Positions 1 to 7,800 of a stretch of DNA of 64,000 bases are shown here, piece after piece. Positions within the stretch are counted from its first letter, which is position 1; each line of letters opens with the position of its first letter. This DNA is from an uncultured Flaviramulus sp. GTDB lineage: Bacteria; Bacteroidota; Bacteroidia; Flavobacteriales; Flavobacteriaceae. The translations under genes and the position numbers were made by a program. The stretch lies in contig CANLXL010000004.1 of assembly GCA_947495125.1 (NCBI GenBank), positions 334,322 through 398,321 on the forward strand, in the 5' to 3' direction. The notes below the pieces were generated by a model that was given only the letters and a program-made list of their open reading frames with translations, was not told the origin of the DNA and searched no databases.

Positions 1-774
1 TTTTATTTTATTAATCAATCGGTTATAGAGATAAAACCAAAAAGTGGGTTGATAATACAAAACTTTTCCCATTGGGCATTTAGGTTTTTGTACTTCTATA
101 CTATTATTTTGTGCATCTTGAAGCGCTTTTTTTAAAAGAGGTAGTGCTTTTACCAGCTGTAAATAGATATAGCTAATGAAATTATCTTTAGAGCTCAATA
201 CATCTACAATAGTATCCTGATATAAAATACCACCTGTGTCTATGCCCTCATCAACCAGGTGAACAGTTACACCGCAATGTTCCGTGTCGTTATTTATTAA
301 AGCCCAATAGCCTCCGTGTAAACCTCTATATAATGGTGTTATACCTGCGTGGATGTTAATAAACCTTGCCTTTGTTAACTTAAGAGTTTTTTTCGATAGT
401 ATTCTATGCGTAACAATAACGACTATATCCGGGTTGAGCTTTTTTAGCAAATTTTGACCTTCCTCAGAATTTATAGACGGTACAGTAGTTAATTTTTCTT
501 TTTCAATCTTTATGTCTTTCAGGTTGTCCTTTCTTAAAATAGAATCGATCCTGGCCTTGGCTGAAAAACGAATATAGGGGATAAGGACAATTCTAAACAA
601 TACCTGCCCAATGACATGAATAACTCCTAAGTTTTTAATTCGTCTTCTTAAAAGCTTGGAATACGATTCTCCATTGTCAATAATAACATGCTCAATATCA
701 AAATCATCTTTTAGTTTGCCATAAACCATTCTTGCATATACTTGATCTTCAATGATCATTATTATTTTACTCAT
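1..774 (-). CDS. Formyltransferase family protein (methionyl-tRNA formyltransferase-like fold), partial
   Basis: I translated this frame by hand: it opens with ATG at 774 and stays open to base 1, so 258 residues are visible and the C-terminus lies outside the window. The formyl-transferase core is clear: INIHAGITPLYRG at residues 139-151 and GVTVHLVDEGIDTGG at about 168-182 give the Asn140, His142 and Asp179 triad known from N10-formyl-tetrahydrofolate-dependent formyltransferases. In surface-polysaccharide loci such enzymes N-formylate 4-amino-4,6-dideoxy sugars. Here a DegT aminotransferase and a PglF-like dehydratase in the same locus could supply that substrate. It is the last visible gene of the minus-strand run, 18 bases after the SGNH gene. 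The catalytic family is well supported; the sugar substrate is inference. Confidence 0.85.
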   Translation of the reverse strand, partial: MSKIIMIIEDQVYARMVYGKLKDDFDIEHVIIDNGESYSKLLRRRIKNLGVIHVIGQVLFRIVLIPYIRFSAKARIDSILRKDNLKDIKIEKEKLTTVPSINSEEGQNLLKKLNPDIVVIVTHRILSKKTLKLTKARFINIHAGITPLYRGLHGGYWALINNDTEHCGVTVHLVDEGIDTGGILYQDTIVDVLSSKDNFISYIYLQLVKALPLLKKALQDAQNNSIEVQKPKCPMGKVLYYQPTFWFYLYNRLINKIK

Positions 775-792
775 TAGGACAATACTATATAT

Positions 793-1731
793 TTAAAGGT
801 TAAATTTTTCATCTACGTAGTTTGCTATTTTCGAGGCAATCAACGTTCTTCCATGATTATTCCAATGCATATCGTAAATTAGAGTTGGAGGTACTTTCGA
901 ATTTTCAAATATTTGGTTAAAATCAATAATTTGATATTCGTTTTCGATACAATATTTTATAAAAACATCACTTGTTGTGCTCGAATTTAATAAAAACGCC
1001 ATTCTATTTTTATCGAAACCAAAAGTGTTTATTAGCGTTTTGAAATTTTCTAAGTACGCGTTGGTTTGTTCAAAATCACTTTTAGACTTTGGTGCATTTT
1101 TGTTATTTAGCAAATCGATAATTGCATGCTTTATTGGATCTATAATTCCAATTGAAGAGATATAAGAGAGCAGTTTAAAATTGTCTCTAAATTTAAATAA
1201 TGGTGATTTTAGAAGTTCTATGCGCTGGTGATTAGGTACATAGGTGTCATTTTTTAAATCATTTTCATATTTTAAATAGAAAATAATATAATCAATCTTA
1301 TCAAAATGTTCATCATAGGCATCAACCAGATAGAATTGATTAGCTAAATCGTATCCTCCATAACCATATTCGTAAACCTCAATATCATTTAGCCTGTTTT
1401 CAATCTTTTTGCCAATAGAGTTATTATAGTTCTGATGAAAGCCTTCAATGAAAGAATCTCCAATTAACGCAATTTCTATTTTATCTTCTGTAGGTTTAAA
1501 TTCTCTATAAGAGTTAAATCCAAAATTATTAATTCGGTATTCCGAGAAGTTTTGTCTTCTATTCCCTGTAACTGCATAGCCACTTTGGTTAGCCAAACTT
1601 TTTTCAACATTAAATTCGTCTATGTATCTTATAGGAGTTTGGGTGTATAAATGAAAGGTTCTTACTAGGATTTCTAAAACAATTACAATAAGAATTAAAT
1701 ATAAAGTCCCTTTTATAAAAAGCTTGGCCAT
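793..1731 (-). CDS. Membrane-anchored SGNH/GDSL-hydrolase-like protein
   Basis: This 312-residue protein has one N-terminal membrane segment (about residues 5-24) and then an extracytoplasmic SGNH-type domain. The nucleophile block is IALIGDSFIEG (GDS at 91-93, Ser93). The C-terminal block is DMHWNNHG (Asp287, His289), resembling the DxHWNxxG signature of AlgJ/AlgX-like and related O-acetyl-handling proteins. By family it would transfer or remove acetyl (or another acyl) groups on the exported polysaccharide. It starts only 3 bases after the upstream GNAT gene and precedes the formyltransferase gene, so it is probably co-transcribed with both. Esterase and O-acetyltransferase activity cannot be told apart from sequence alone. 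Confidence 0.75.
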   Translation of the reverse strand: MAKLFIKGTLYLILIVIVLEILVRTFHLYTQTPIRYIDEFNVEKSLANQSGYAVTGNRRQNFSEYRINNFGFNSYREFKPTEDKIEIALIGDSFIEGFHQNYNNSIGKKIENRLNDIEVYEYGYGGYDLANQFYLVDAYDEHFDKIDYIIFYLKYENDLKNDTYVPNHQRIELLKSPLFKFRDNFKLLSYISSIGIIDPIKHAIIDLLNNKNAPKSKSDFEQTNAYLENFKTLINTFGFDKNRMAFLLNSSTTSDVFIKYCIENEYQIIDFNQIFENSKVPPTLIYDMHWNNHGRTLIASKIANYVDEKFNL

Positions 1732-1734
1732 ACA

Positions 1735-2976
1735 CTAATTTATAAATTTTATTTGCTGGATGAAAGAATCACTCGATAAAATATATACATTATCTGCATT
1801 AATCACCTTAAATGAATCAGTTTCTATGTAAGGTTTTACTACAAGATATAGAAAATTGTTTACATACTTACTTAAAAATGAGTAATTAGTATCATCATTT
1901 ATATTTATTCTTATTAAATGAGAAGAACTTGGCAGCCTATCAAGTTTGGTAATTTCTACTTTTTTCTTTGTTTTAGTCTGGGACCTGCTTTTTACAAAAT
2001 AAGTCAGTTTGTGAAATTTCGAATTAAGATTTTTACGTCTTAAAAATGCCTTAAATTCGAAAAAGGTATGGTAAGAATATGCCATTATCCTCGAAAAGAT
2101 TGAATATTTATCAAAAATAATATGATATTCAAAGGCATATTCTAGTGTACACATTCTTTTTTTATAGTCGAAATAACCTTTGGAAAAATCTAAGGACTTT
2201 AAATTATTTTCAAAGCACCAATTAAGAAGTTTTAAATTATTTATATAACCAATATTAAATTTAGAATAATCTATATCAAAAACTGTAATGGCATCTATAA
2301 GAGTGTCTTCGGTATGATAATTATAGGTAATCGCTATTGGTGTTTCTTTGTTGTAAATCACAAACAGAGAAGCTTTCTTTTCTAGTATTAATGGGTAAGC
2401 AACTTCTTTATAAAAACCCCATTCAGAGGGCTGCATGTTGTTATAAGACACTTCTTTTTCGTAATATCTTTTACGCAATAAAACCATGAAATCTTCAAAG
2501 ATTTTATCATATTCTGGTTTGTCTATATGTCCAAAAAACATCTTTGTCGATATGTCAAAACATTCATTTAGACGCCTATTAAACTTACGCATCTTCATTC
2601 TTGTGTTTTTGCTAAATTTATTTAATATGTAATCTTCAATATCATTAAATTGTTCTAAATTAATTGAAAAACCAGAATATTGAGTTGACTTCAAAAGGCC
2701 TATTTTTTTCGATAAATCATTTTGTTGCTTATTTAGATGTGGTAAAACGTCATATATTACAAATGTTTTGTTTCTATAATCCTCAACATCATTTATTTTA
2801 TAAGTGTTTCCTTTAGTTAAGTTTTTTCCAACGTTAAAAAAAAGAGGAAAATTACGCTTGTAAAAAGTCACGCCATCAATAAACTTATATTTGATTATAG
2901 GCTTATTAGGTATAAAATGTTTTTTCCAAATATCTTGAAAGGTATTTGTGGCAAAAGGACTATTCTTTGTTTCCAT
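1735..2976 (-). CDS. GNAT/FemAB-like acyltransferase (BcsL/CelD-type), with C-terminal extension
   Basis: This 413-residue protein resembles the GNAT-fold FemAB/BcsL acyltransferases. Diagnostic pieces are NVGKNLTKGNTY near residues 49-60, TFVIYDV, a basic stretch around KNTRMKMRKFNRRL, and DFSKGYFDYKKRM in the last third, matching the DF.(K/R)GD..YK..W signature of the family in degenerate form. It is a clear paralogue of the protein encoded at 12646-13644, sharing NVGxNLTxG, IYDV, DFSKG and FE(Y/H)HI. Unlike that paralogue it carries about 75 extra C-terminal residues, and its GYFDYK replaces GDAEYK, so the active site may have diverged. Likely role: transfer of an acyl or aminoacyl group to a sugar or lipid-linked intermediate; the substrate is unknown. 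Confidence 0.65.
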   Translation of the reverse strand: METKNSPFATNTFQDIWKKHFIPNKPIIKYKFIDGVTFYKRNFPLFFNVGKNLTKGNTYKINDVEDYRNKTFVIYDVLPHLNKQQNDLSKKIGLLKSTQYSGFSINLEQFNDIEDYILNKFSKNTRMKMRKFNRRLNECFDISTKMFFGHIDKPEYDKIFEDFMVLLRKRYYEKEVSYNNMQPSEWGFYKEVAYPLILEKKASLFVIYNKETPIAITYNYHTEDTLIDAITVFDIDYSKFNIGYINNLKLLNWCFENNLKSLDFSKGYFDYKKRMCTLEYAFEYHIIFDKYSIFSRIMAYSYHTFFEFKAFLRRKNLNSKFHKLTYFVKSRSQTKTKKKVEITKLDRLPSSSHLIRININDDTNYSFLSKYVNNFLYLVVKPYIETDSFKVINADNVYILSSDSFIQQIKFIN

Positions 2977-2998
2977 TAAATATTTAAAAAACTCTAGT

Positions 2999-3748
2999 TT
3001 AATTCAATTTCCTCTTTTTGCATGCTATATGTATATGCCCAAATTTGTTATATGTAGTCATTTGACTTTTAACTTCAACAATAAAAAAACCATGTTTTTT
3101 AAGAATATCTAAAATATGTTTTTCTTTGAACCATACATTTTGCGGTTGGTTTTTGTTTAAAAACTTCCAATTGAACTTTCCATCTATATTTAACCAAGGT
3201 AGTTTATATTTATTAGTTTTTTCGAGTCTTAAAAACCTAAATAAATTAACAATGGCACTCAATACAGGGTTATATACTTTTATATTCCAATTTAGAACCG
3301 AAAAGATGTAAGTAGCATCATCTTTTCCAATTCTATACGCTTCATTTAATGCTTTTATAAAATTAGTTTCATCTAAAAAACAGAGTACCTGTTGTAGGTA
3401 AATCAAATAATCAAAACTTTTACTCTCATATTCAAAAAGATTTGTGGCATCTGCTATTTTAAAATTTATACCCGAATTTAATGTTGTTTTTTTTTTATTA
3501 CAAAAAGCGATCATGTTATCAACGTAATCGAAGGCTTCAATACTATGATACCCTAAATTTTCGAGCTCAAAACTTATCCTGCCACCCCCAACACCTGCTT
3601 CAATAATTTTACCATTTTTATTGGAAAGATACTTCTCAATAAAATAAGTTTCTAGTGGGATTAAATCTTTTTTTTCGCTCCAAATTTTGAAAAGTTTGGT
3701 GGCGTAAAGGTTTTTGTTTAAGTATGTATTGTCTGATGACCGACTCAA
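2999..3748 (-). CDS. Class I SAM-dependent methyltransferase
   Basis: The 249-residue protein has a Rossmann methyltransferase core: motif I IIEAGVGGGR (residues 48-57), then the acidic end of the second strand in EAFDYVDNM (about 71-79), and ADATNLFEY and FDYLIYLQQVLCFL as post-motif elements. No membrane segments are seen. It sits between two acyltransferase-like genes with gaps of 22 and 34 bases and is read in the same direction. It is therefore probably part of the polysaccharide-modification operon and may methylate a sugar hydroxyl or acyl substituent. The acceptor cannot be inferred from the sequence. Confidence 0.8.
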   Translation of the reverse strand: MSRSSDNTYLNKNLYATKLFKIWSEKKDLIPLETYFIEKYLSNKNGKIIEAGVGGGRISFELENLGYHSIEAFDYVDNMIAFCNKKKTTLNSGINFKIADATNLFEYESKSFDYLIYLQQVLCFLDETNFIKALNEAYRIGKDDATYIFSVLNWNIKVYNPVLSAIVNLFRFLRLEKTNKYKLPWLNIDGKFNWKFLNKNQPQNVWFKEKHILDILKKHGFFIVEVKSQMTTYNKFGHIHIACKKRKLN

Positions 3749-3782
3749 AGCTAAAATTGGTTTAAATGATAGTTAATGAATT

Positions 3783-4829
3783 CTATACGCCAGATGTTTT
3801 AAATTCTTCATATCTGTATTTCGGAAAAAAATCTGTAGTCGTACTTTCAACGCTATTCTGTTTGCACAGTTCATTGTATTTACTTTTGTTTACTATTAAT
3901 TTCCATACGAAAAAAAGACGATATTCATTTGAAAAAGATGATTTAAACATGAATAATGAATCATTTTCATTAGCTCCTAAACCACCACCAAGGTTAAAGT
4001 TTTTAAAACCTTGTTCAACACCTTTTAATCGCATATTATCAATAAGTAGTTTTGTTGCATTTAAATGTAAGTAATCTTTTGAAGTTCCCGATAAGTGGTA
4101 ATGAATTAAATCATTTGCTTTAATAAACATACAGCCGGCAATGGCTTTTGCAGAATTATTGTCTATAGCTAGATATATAGAGGTTTTAAAATCTTTAGCG
4201 TTCATGATTTTATCAAAGTAATTGTCATCAAAGAAGTAAAACCTTTTTGCATTTACGCGATTCATGTTCTCAAGATATATATTTTTAAAAATGTTGAAGT
4301 CCTCAACCGTATCAACTAATTTTATAGTACATTCTTTATACGCTTTGTTGACTTGATTTTTTAGTCGTCTGTGATATCTTTGCCTTTGTTCTTTAAGAGC
4401 TAAGCTAAGATTGATGTTAACAATTTTACCAAGATAGGTTAGTTCTCCAAAACCATGAAAAATAATATTTTGATAGGGCAGGTAAGGGTTAAGTCTAATA
4501 AAAACGCTAATTATATCCTCTTTTAAAAAGAATTCTTTTAAAGAATTTCTAAAATCTTTAAAATTAAAAGATGAAGAGATTCCTTTACTTATAGGACCTG
4601 AATATCCATAAACAGAGATGGCATCGTAAAATTTTGAACCATTTATTTTTCGTATTAATAGCGGTAAACCGATTATTGTACCATCTTTTTCATACTTTAT
4701 AATTACGGCAGAATCTTCAGCAGATTTGGATAGCTGATGATAATCATACGTATGGTAGCAGTCATAAGCTTCAACTGAGGATAAAAATTCAGTCCAATCT
4801 TTTCTGGTTTTTATAATCTCAATTTTCAA
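3783..4829 (-). CDS. FemAB-family aminoacyl/acyltransferase-like protein
   Basis: This 348-residue protein has the two-half GNAT layout of FemAB proteins: an N-terminal half with YDCYHTYDYHQLSK, the basic helical stretch QRQRYHRRLKNQVNKAYK, and a C-terminal LGGGLGANENDSLFMFKSSF (about residues 280-300), a signature of FemAB-like enzymes in polysaccharide loci. FemAB relatives transfer amino acids from aminoacyl-tRNA to peptidoglycan; relatives in exopolysaccharide clusters are poorly characterised. The start must be a TTG at 4829: a TAG stop lies two codons upstream and no ATG follows for a long distance. It is the first gene after the initiating transferase on this strand, separated from it by 299 bases. 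Confidence 0.75.
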   Translation of the reverse strand: MKIEIIKTRKDWTEFLSSVEAYDCYHTYDYHQLSKSAEDSAVIIKYEKDGTIIGLPLLIRKINGSKFYDAISVYGYSGPISKGISSSFNFKDFRNSLKEFFLKEDIISVFIRLNPYLPYQNIIFHGFGELTYLGKIVNINLSLALKEQRQRYHRRLKNQVNKAYKECTIKLVDTVEDFNIFKNIYLENMNRVNAKRFYFFDDNYFDKIMNAKDFKTSIYLAIDNNSAKAIAGCMFIKANDLIHYHLSGTSKDYLHLNATKLLIDNMRLKGVEQGFKNFNLGGGLGANENDSLFMFKSSFSNEYRLFFVWKLIVNKSKYNELCKQNSVESTTTDFFPKYRYEEFKTSGV

Positions 4830-5128
4830 TTTCTATAGGTGGATTAAATTCGGGACGCATTCTTATTTTTTTTATAAAAATAATTATAATTTTTATAAAA
4901 AAGCGATTGCTATACAATCAATCTAGGTTGAAATAAAAAATATCCTTATTTCGTTTTATGATAAATCCATAAGATTATTTAAAAAAAGTAAAATCGTGAT
5001 AATTCTTTCTTCCTCGGAATGTTGATTTTTGGTTGAGGTAAGTTTAATAAAACTGGTCAGATTTCCAACGATTGTACCCGCATATGAGACATACATTTTA
5101 TAAAGAGCACCTAAATTCCGTATTATTA
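4830..5128. other. Non-coding gap between the PglC-like gene and the FemAB-like gene
   Basis: This is 299 bases of very A+T-rich DNA with no convincing reading frame. It contains A/T runs near 4860-4905 that are partly self-complementary (ataaaaataattataatttttat), but there is no GC-rich stem followed by a T-run. It may carry a promoter for the minus-strand genes starting at 4829, though I found no clear -7 element on that strand. Confidence 0.5.
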
Positions 5129-5734
5129 TTAATTATTACCCTCGAAAGGTGTCATGTTAAGTGTCTCAGAAGTATTTACGCCTTCTTTTAATAATACTTT
5201 TTTTAAAGTTAATAACAGAATTTTAAAATCAGTTTTAAACGACAGGTTATTAACGTACCACACATCAAGGTCAAATTTCTTCTGCCAGGAAATCGCATTG
5301 CGACCATTTACTTGTGCCCATCCAGAAATGCCTGGTCTTACATTATGCCTTTGTTTTTGATAATCATTATATAATGGTAAGTAACGAACTTCTAAAGGTC
5401 TTGGTCCAATAAGACTCATGTCACCCTTTAAAACATTAATAAGTTGAGGCAATTCGTCTAAAGATAGCTTTCTGATAATGTTTCCGATTTTCGTAACCCT
5501 AAGGTGGTGAGGTAAAAGTACGCCATGCTCATCAGTTTTATCATTCATAGATTTAATTTTTATGAGTTTAAAAATGATTCCATTTTTACCAGGCCTCGGG
5601 TGAACAAAGAAGGGATTTCCTCTATAACTGATGCTTAAAACGATTATTAAAATAATTATAACGGGAGAAAAAACGATAAGTCCAACAAAAGCTGCAGCGA
5701 TATCAAATAGTCTCTTAATGTAATTTTTGTACAT
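5129..5734 (-). CDS. Initiating monotopic phosphoglycosyltransferase (PglC-like sugar transferase)
   Basis: This 201-residue protein transfers a sugar 1-phosphate to undecaprenyl phosphate, the first membrane step of repeat-unit assembly. It has the small monotopic form: a re-entrant hydrophobic helix at about residues 10-35 (LFDIAAAFVGLIVFSP), SLDELPQLINVLKGDMS with the Asp93-Glu94 catalytic dyad at the same numbering as Campylobacter PglC, and GPRP at 110-113. PGISGWAQVNGRN marks the C-terminal part. By analogy with PglC the substrate may be a UDP-diacetamido- or amino-sugar, supplied by the PglF and DegT enzymes at 32-35 kb. It reads away from the plus-strand cassette starting at 6217. A second enzyme of this type lies at 43215-43808. 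Confidence 0.9.
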   Translation of the reverse strand: MYKNYIKRLFDIAAAFVGLIVFSPVIIILIIVLSISYRGNPFFVHPRPGKNGIIFKLIKIKSMNDKTDEHGVLLPHHLRVTKIGNIIRKLSLDELPQLINVLKGDMSLIGPRPLEVRYLPLYNDYQKQRHNVRPGISGWAQVNGRNAISWQKKFDLDVWYVNNLSFKTDFKILLLTLKKVLLKEGVNTSETLNMTPFEGNN

Positions 5735-5755
5735 TCAATTTGAAGTTTTAATGAA

Positions 5756-5763
5756 CAAATTTA
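5756..5763 (-). promoter_or_regulatory. Candidate Bacteroidota -7 promoter element for the PglC-like gene
   Basis: The minus strand reads TAAATTTG, an exact match to TAnnTTTG, ending 21 bases before the ATG at 5734. No clear -33 TTG was found at the usual spacing, and the motif occurs often by chance in A+T-rich DNA. Confidence 0.35.
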
Positions 5764-6167
5764 CGTTTTCATAATTTTAAATCTAAATTTTATCGTTTAA
5801 AAAAATAAAACCCTGTTTAATGAATAATTGACTATTCTATAGCATATAAAGTAGTAAGAGATATAGATTCTATTAATTTTATCAAAAGCGTATTAAAATC
5901 GTATAGAAAGCTCGTTTTAGAACCTTTGCCAGGTTCTTTAGTTTTCAGTATTCTAATGCTAATTTTTTTTTATCAAAAATTATTATTTTAATAATCCGTA
6001 TAAAATTATTGATGTATATTGAGCAAAATTAAATAAAGTAAGCATATTGAAATAAATTACAATCAAATGATATAAACTCTTGTTTTATAAAGATAACTTT
6101 TACAATCCATTTGAACGATTTTGCCTTCGTTATATCGATAAAACGTCACATCTACATATAAATAAGT

Positions 6168-6175
6168 TATGTTTG
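6168..6175 (+). promoter_or_regulatory. Candidate Bacteroidota -7 promoter element for the plus-strand cassette
   Basis: TATGTTTG matches TAnnTTTG and ends 41 bases before the ATG at 6217. It would start transcription of the five-gene cassette 6217-11261. The -33 element is not obvious. Confidence 0.4.
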
Positions 6176-6216
6176 AACGGTGACAAAATTCAAAATCCAT
6201 ATTAAATAGAACACCT

Positions 6217-6963
6217 ATGAAAACAGTAATGATTTTAGGCGGGACCAAAGGGGTTGGAAATGAGGTTCTTAAATCCTGCTTAGCAAAAGGGCACAATGTA
6301 TCTTTTTGTGGTCGAAACCTTGATGAAGGTAATGAAATTATTCAATCATTACGGGCAGAAGATAAGCTCTATTTTCATAAAGTTGACTTAAATACTATAA
6401 ATGAAATTGAAGACTTTTTCAATCAAACTATAAAGAGATTTGAAAGAATAGATGCATTAGTTGTGTACTCTGGGATAACGCCTATATCTTCCATAATTGA
6501 AACAGAAGAAGACGTTTATGATAGTGTTTTTAATGTTAATCTTAAAGCACCTTATTTTTTAGTGAAACATGTACTAAAATCTATGATAAAATTTAAAACC
6601 GGTTCTATTATCTTTTTTGGTTCTGCTCATATGGATTACGGTATGAAAAACAGAGCGGCCTATGCGCTTACTAAAAGTACGCTTTACACGTTATCGACTC
6701 ATATAGCCCATCACTATGCAGAATATGGAATTCGATCGAACTATGTGGTTATGGGTTGGACAAATACGGAAGGAGAAATTGAACTAAGAGATTCTGAAGG
6801 AATGAGTGAAGAGGAATTAAAACGTAAAGCCGCTAAAATTCTTCCTATGGGGCGAATGCTCAATCGTTTTGATCCCGTACCAGCAGTAATGCATTTTATC
6901 TCTGATGAATCTGCTATGACCACTGGCTCTTTAATCAGAGTAACTGCCGGTCAGTATATATAA
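6217..6963 (+). CDS. Short-chain dehydrogenase/reductase (SDR)
   Basis: This 248-residue protein is a classical-type SDR. The nucleotide-binding motif is GGTKGVG (residues 8-14), the usual NAG is replaced by YSG at 84-86, Ser136 sits in FFGSAH, and the catalytic pair is Tyr149/Lys153 in YALTK. A basic residue after the second strand (GRN) suggests NADP(H) preference. It begins the plus-strand cassette and is followed 8 bases later by an SMP-30-like gene. The pair suggests an oxidoreductase and lactonase acting on the same small carbohydrate, but the substrate is unknown. FabG-type activity is less likely, as a proper fabG lies at 58796. Confidence 0.85.
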   Translation: MKTVMILGGTKGVGNEVLKSCLAKGHNVSFCGRNLDEGNEIIQSLRAEDKLYFHKVDLNTINEIEDFFNQTIKRFERIDALVVYSGITPISSIIETEEDVYDSVFNVNLKAPYFLVKHVLKSMIKFKTGSIIFFGSAHMDYGMKNRAAYALTKSTLYTLSTHIAHHYAEYGIRSNYVVMGWTNTEGEIELRDSEGMSEEELKRKAAKILPMGRMLNRFDPVPAVMHFISDESAMTTGSLIRVTAGQYI

Positions 6964-6971
6964 TTAGCCTT

Positions 6972-7796
6972 ATGATTCCATCTTTAGTTTTTCATTCTGG
7001 TTCAAAACTTATGGAAGGCCCTGTCTTTGATAAAGAAAACAATTTCCTTTATTTTGTGTCTATTTTAGATTGTTTAGTTTATTGTTATAATCCTGTAACT
7101 AAGGAGATTCTGAGTATAAAATTAGATTCTCCTGTTAGTTGTGTTTTTTTATTAGAAAGAAAAGTAATCTTAGTGGCTTCTAAAAATGGATTTTTCAAAA
7201 TTGACTTCAACACATTACAAAAACAATTTGTTTTTCAAATTGAGATAGGCGATTCTATAAGATATAATGATGGAATCGCAGATGCTATGGGGAGATTTAT
7301 TATTGGAACTATGGGGTTTCCTGAAGTTAAAGAAAAATCCGGAAGGGTTTTTTCCTATTATAACGGCCAGTATAAAACGATTATTAAAAACACGACTATT
7401 TCTAATGGTTTAGCTTTTTCGCTAGATGGAGAATTTCTTTACTTCATTGATACACCAACGAAAAAAGTGGCTAAGTATTCTTATGATTTGAAAACCGGAG
7501 AGGTGCAGTTTAAATCGAACGTAATAGAATTTAAGGGTGCCGGAAGCCCAGATGGAATGTGTATGGATAAAAATGGTATGTTATGGATTGCTGAATGGGG
7601 AGGTGGCTGTATCTCTAAATGGAATCCTTTAAGCGGAGAAATGCTGGGTAAAGTAAAACTGCCATGCGAGAATGTCACATCATGTTGTTTTGATAATTAT
7701 TCGAATTTGTATGTCACAACTGCCAAGGGAGGCTCCAAAGAAGATGCCTATGGAGGTGGGGTGTTTTACGTTGAATTAAATAAAAATAAAATTTAA
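6972..7796 (+). CDS. SMP-30/gluconolactonase/regucalcin family protein
   Basis: The 274-residue sequence carries all the recurring blocks of the SMP-30 six-bladed propeller: MEGPVFD with metal-ligand Glu15, IRYNDGIADAMGRFIIGTMG (97-115), SNGLAFSLDGEFLYFID with Asn145, SPDGMCMDKNGMLWIAEWGG with Asp194, and TSCCFDNYSNLYVTTA near the C-terminus. Family members are divalent-metal lactonases that open sugar lactones. No signal peptide is seen, so it should act in the cytoplasm. It lies between an SDR and a glycosyltransferase with gaps of 8 and 4 bases. SMP-30 proteins are unusual in polysaccharide loci, so it may help make or recycle an unusual sugar acid; this is inference. Confidence 0.85.
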   Translation: MIPSLVFHSGSKLMEGPVFDKENNFLYFVSILDCLVYCYNPVTKEILSIKLDSPVSCVFLLERKVILVASKNGFFKIDFNTLQKQFVFQIEIGDSIRYNDGIADAMGRFIIGTMGFPEVKEKSGRVFSYYNGQYKTIIKNTTISNGLAFSLDGEFLYFIDTPTKKVAKYSYDLKTGEVQFKSNVIEFKGAGSPDGMCMDKNGMLWIAEWGGGCISKWNPLSGEMLGKVKLPCENVTSCCFDNYSNLYVTTAKGGSKEDAYGGGVFYVELNKNKI

Positions 7797-7800
7797 ATAT

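Larger units (their letters stand above)
5735..6216. other. Divergent intergenic region between the PglC-like gene and the SDR gene
   Basis: This 482-base stretch has no supported gene. It is A+T-rich and holds a candidate -7 box on each strand (5756-5763 minus, 6168-6175 plus), as expected of a bidirectional promoter region. A 77-codon minus frame overlapping the SDR start looks spurious: it lies antisense to a conserved start and has unremarkable composition. Confidence 0.6.

Noticed and set aside
4860-4905. A/T-rich partial inverted repeat in the 4830-5128 gap
   Set aside because: No GC-rich stem or T-run; such self-complementary A/T stretches arise by chance in this DNA.
6063-6296. 77-codon minus-strand frame over the SDR start
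   Set aside because: It lies antisense to a conserved gene start, and its predicted protein has no recognisable feature.
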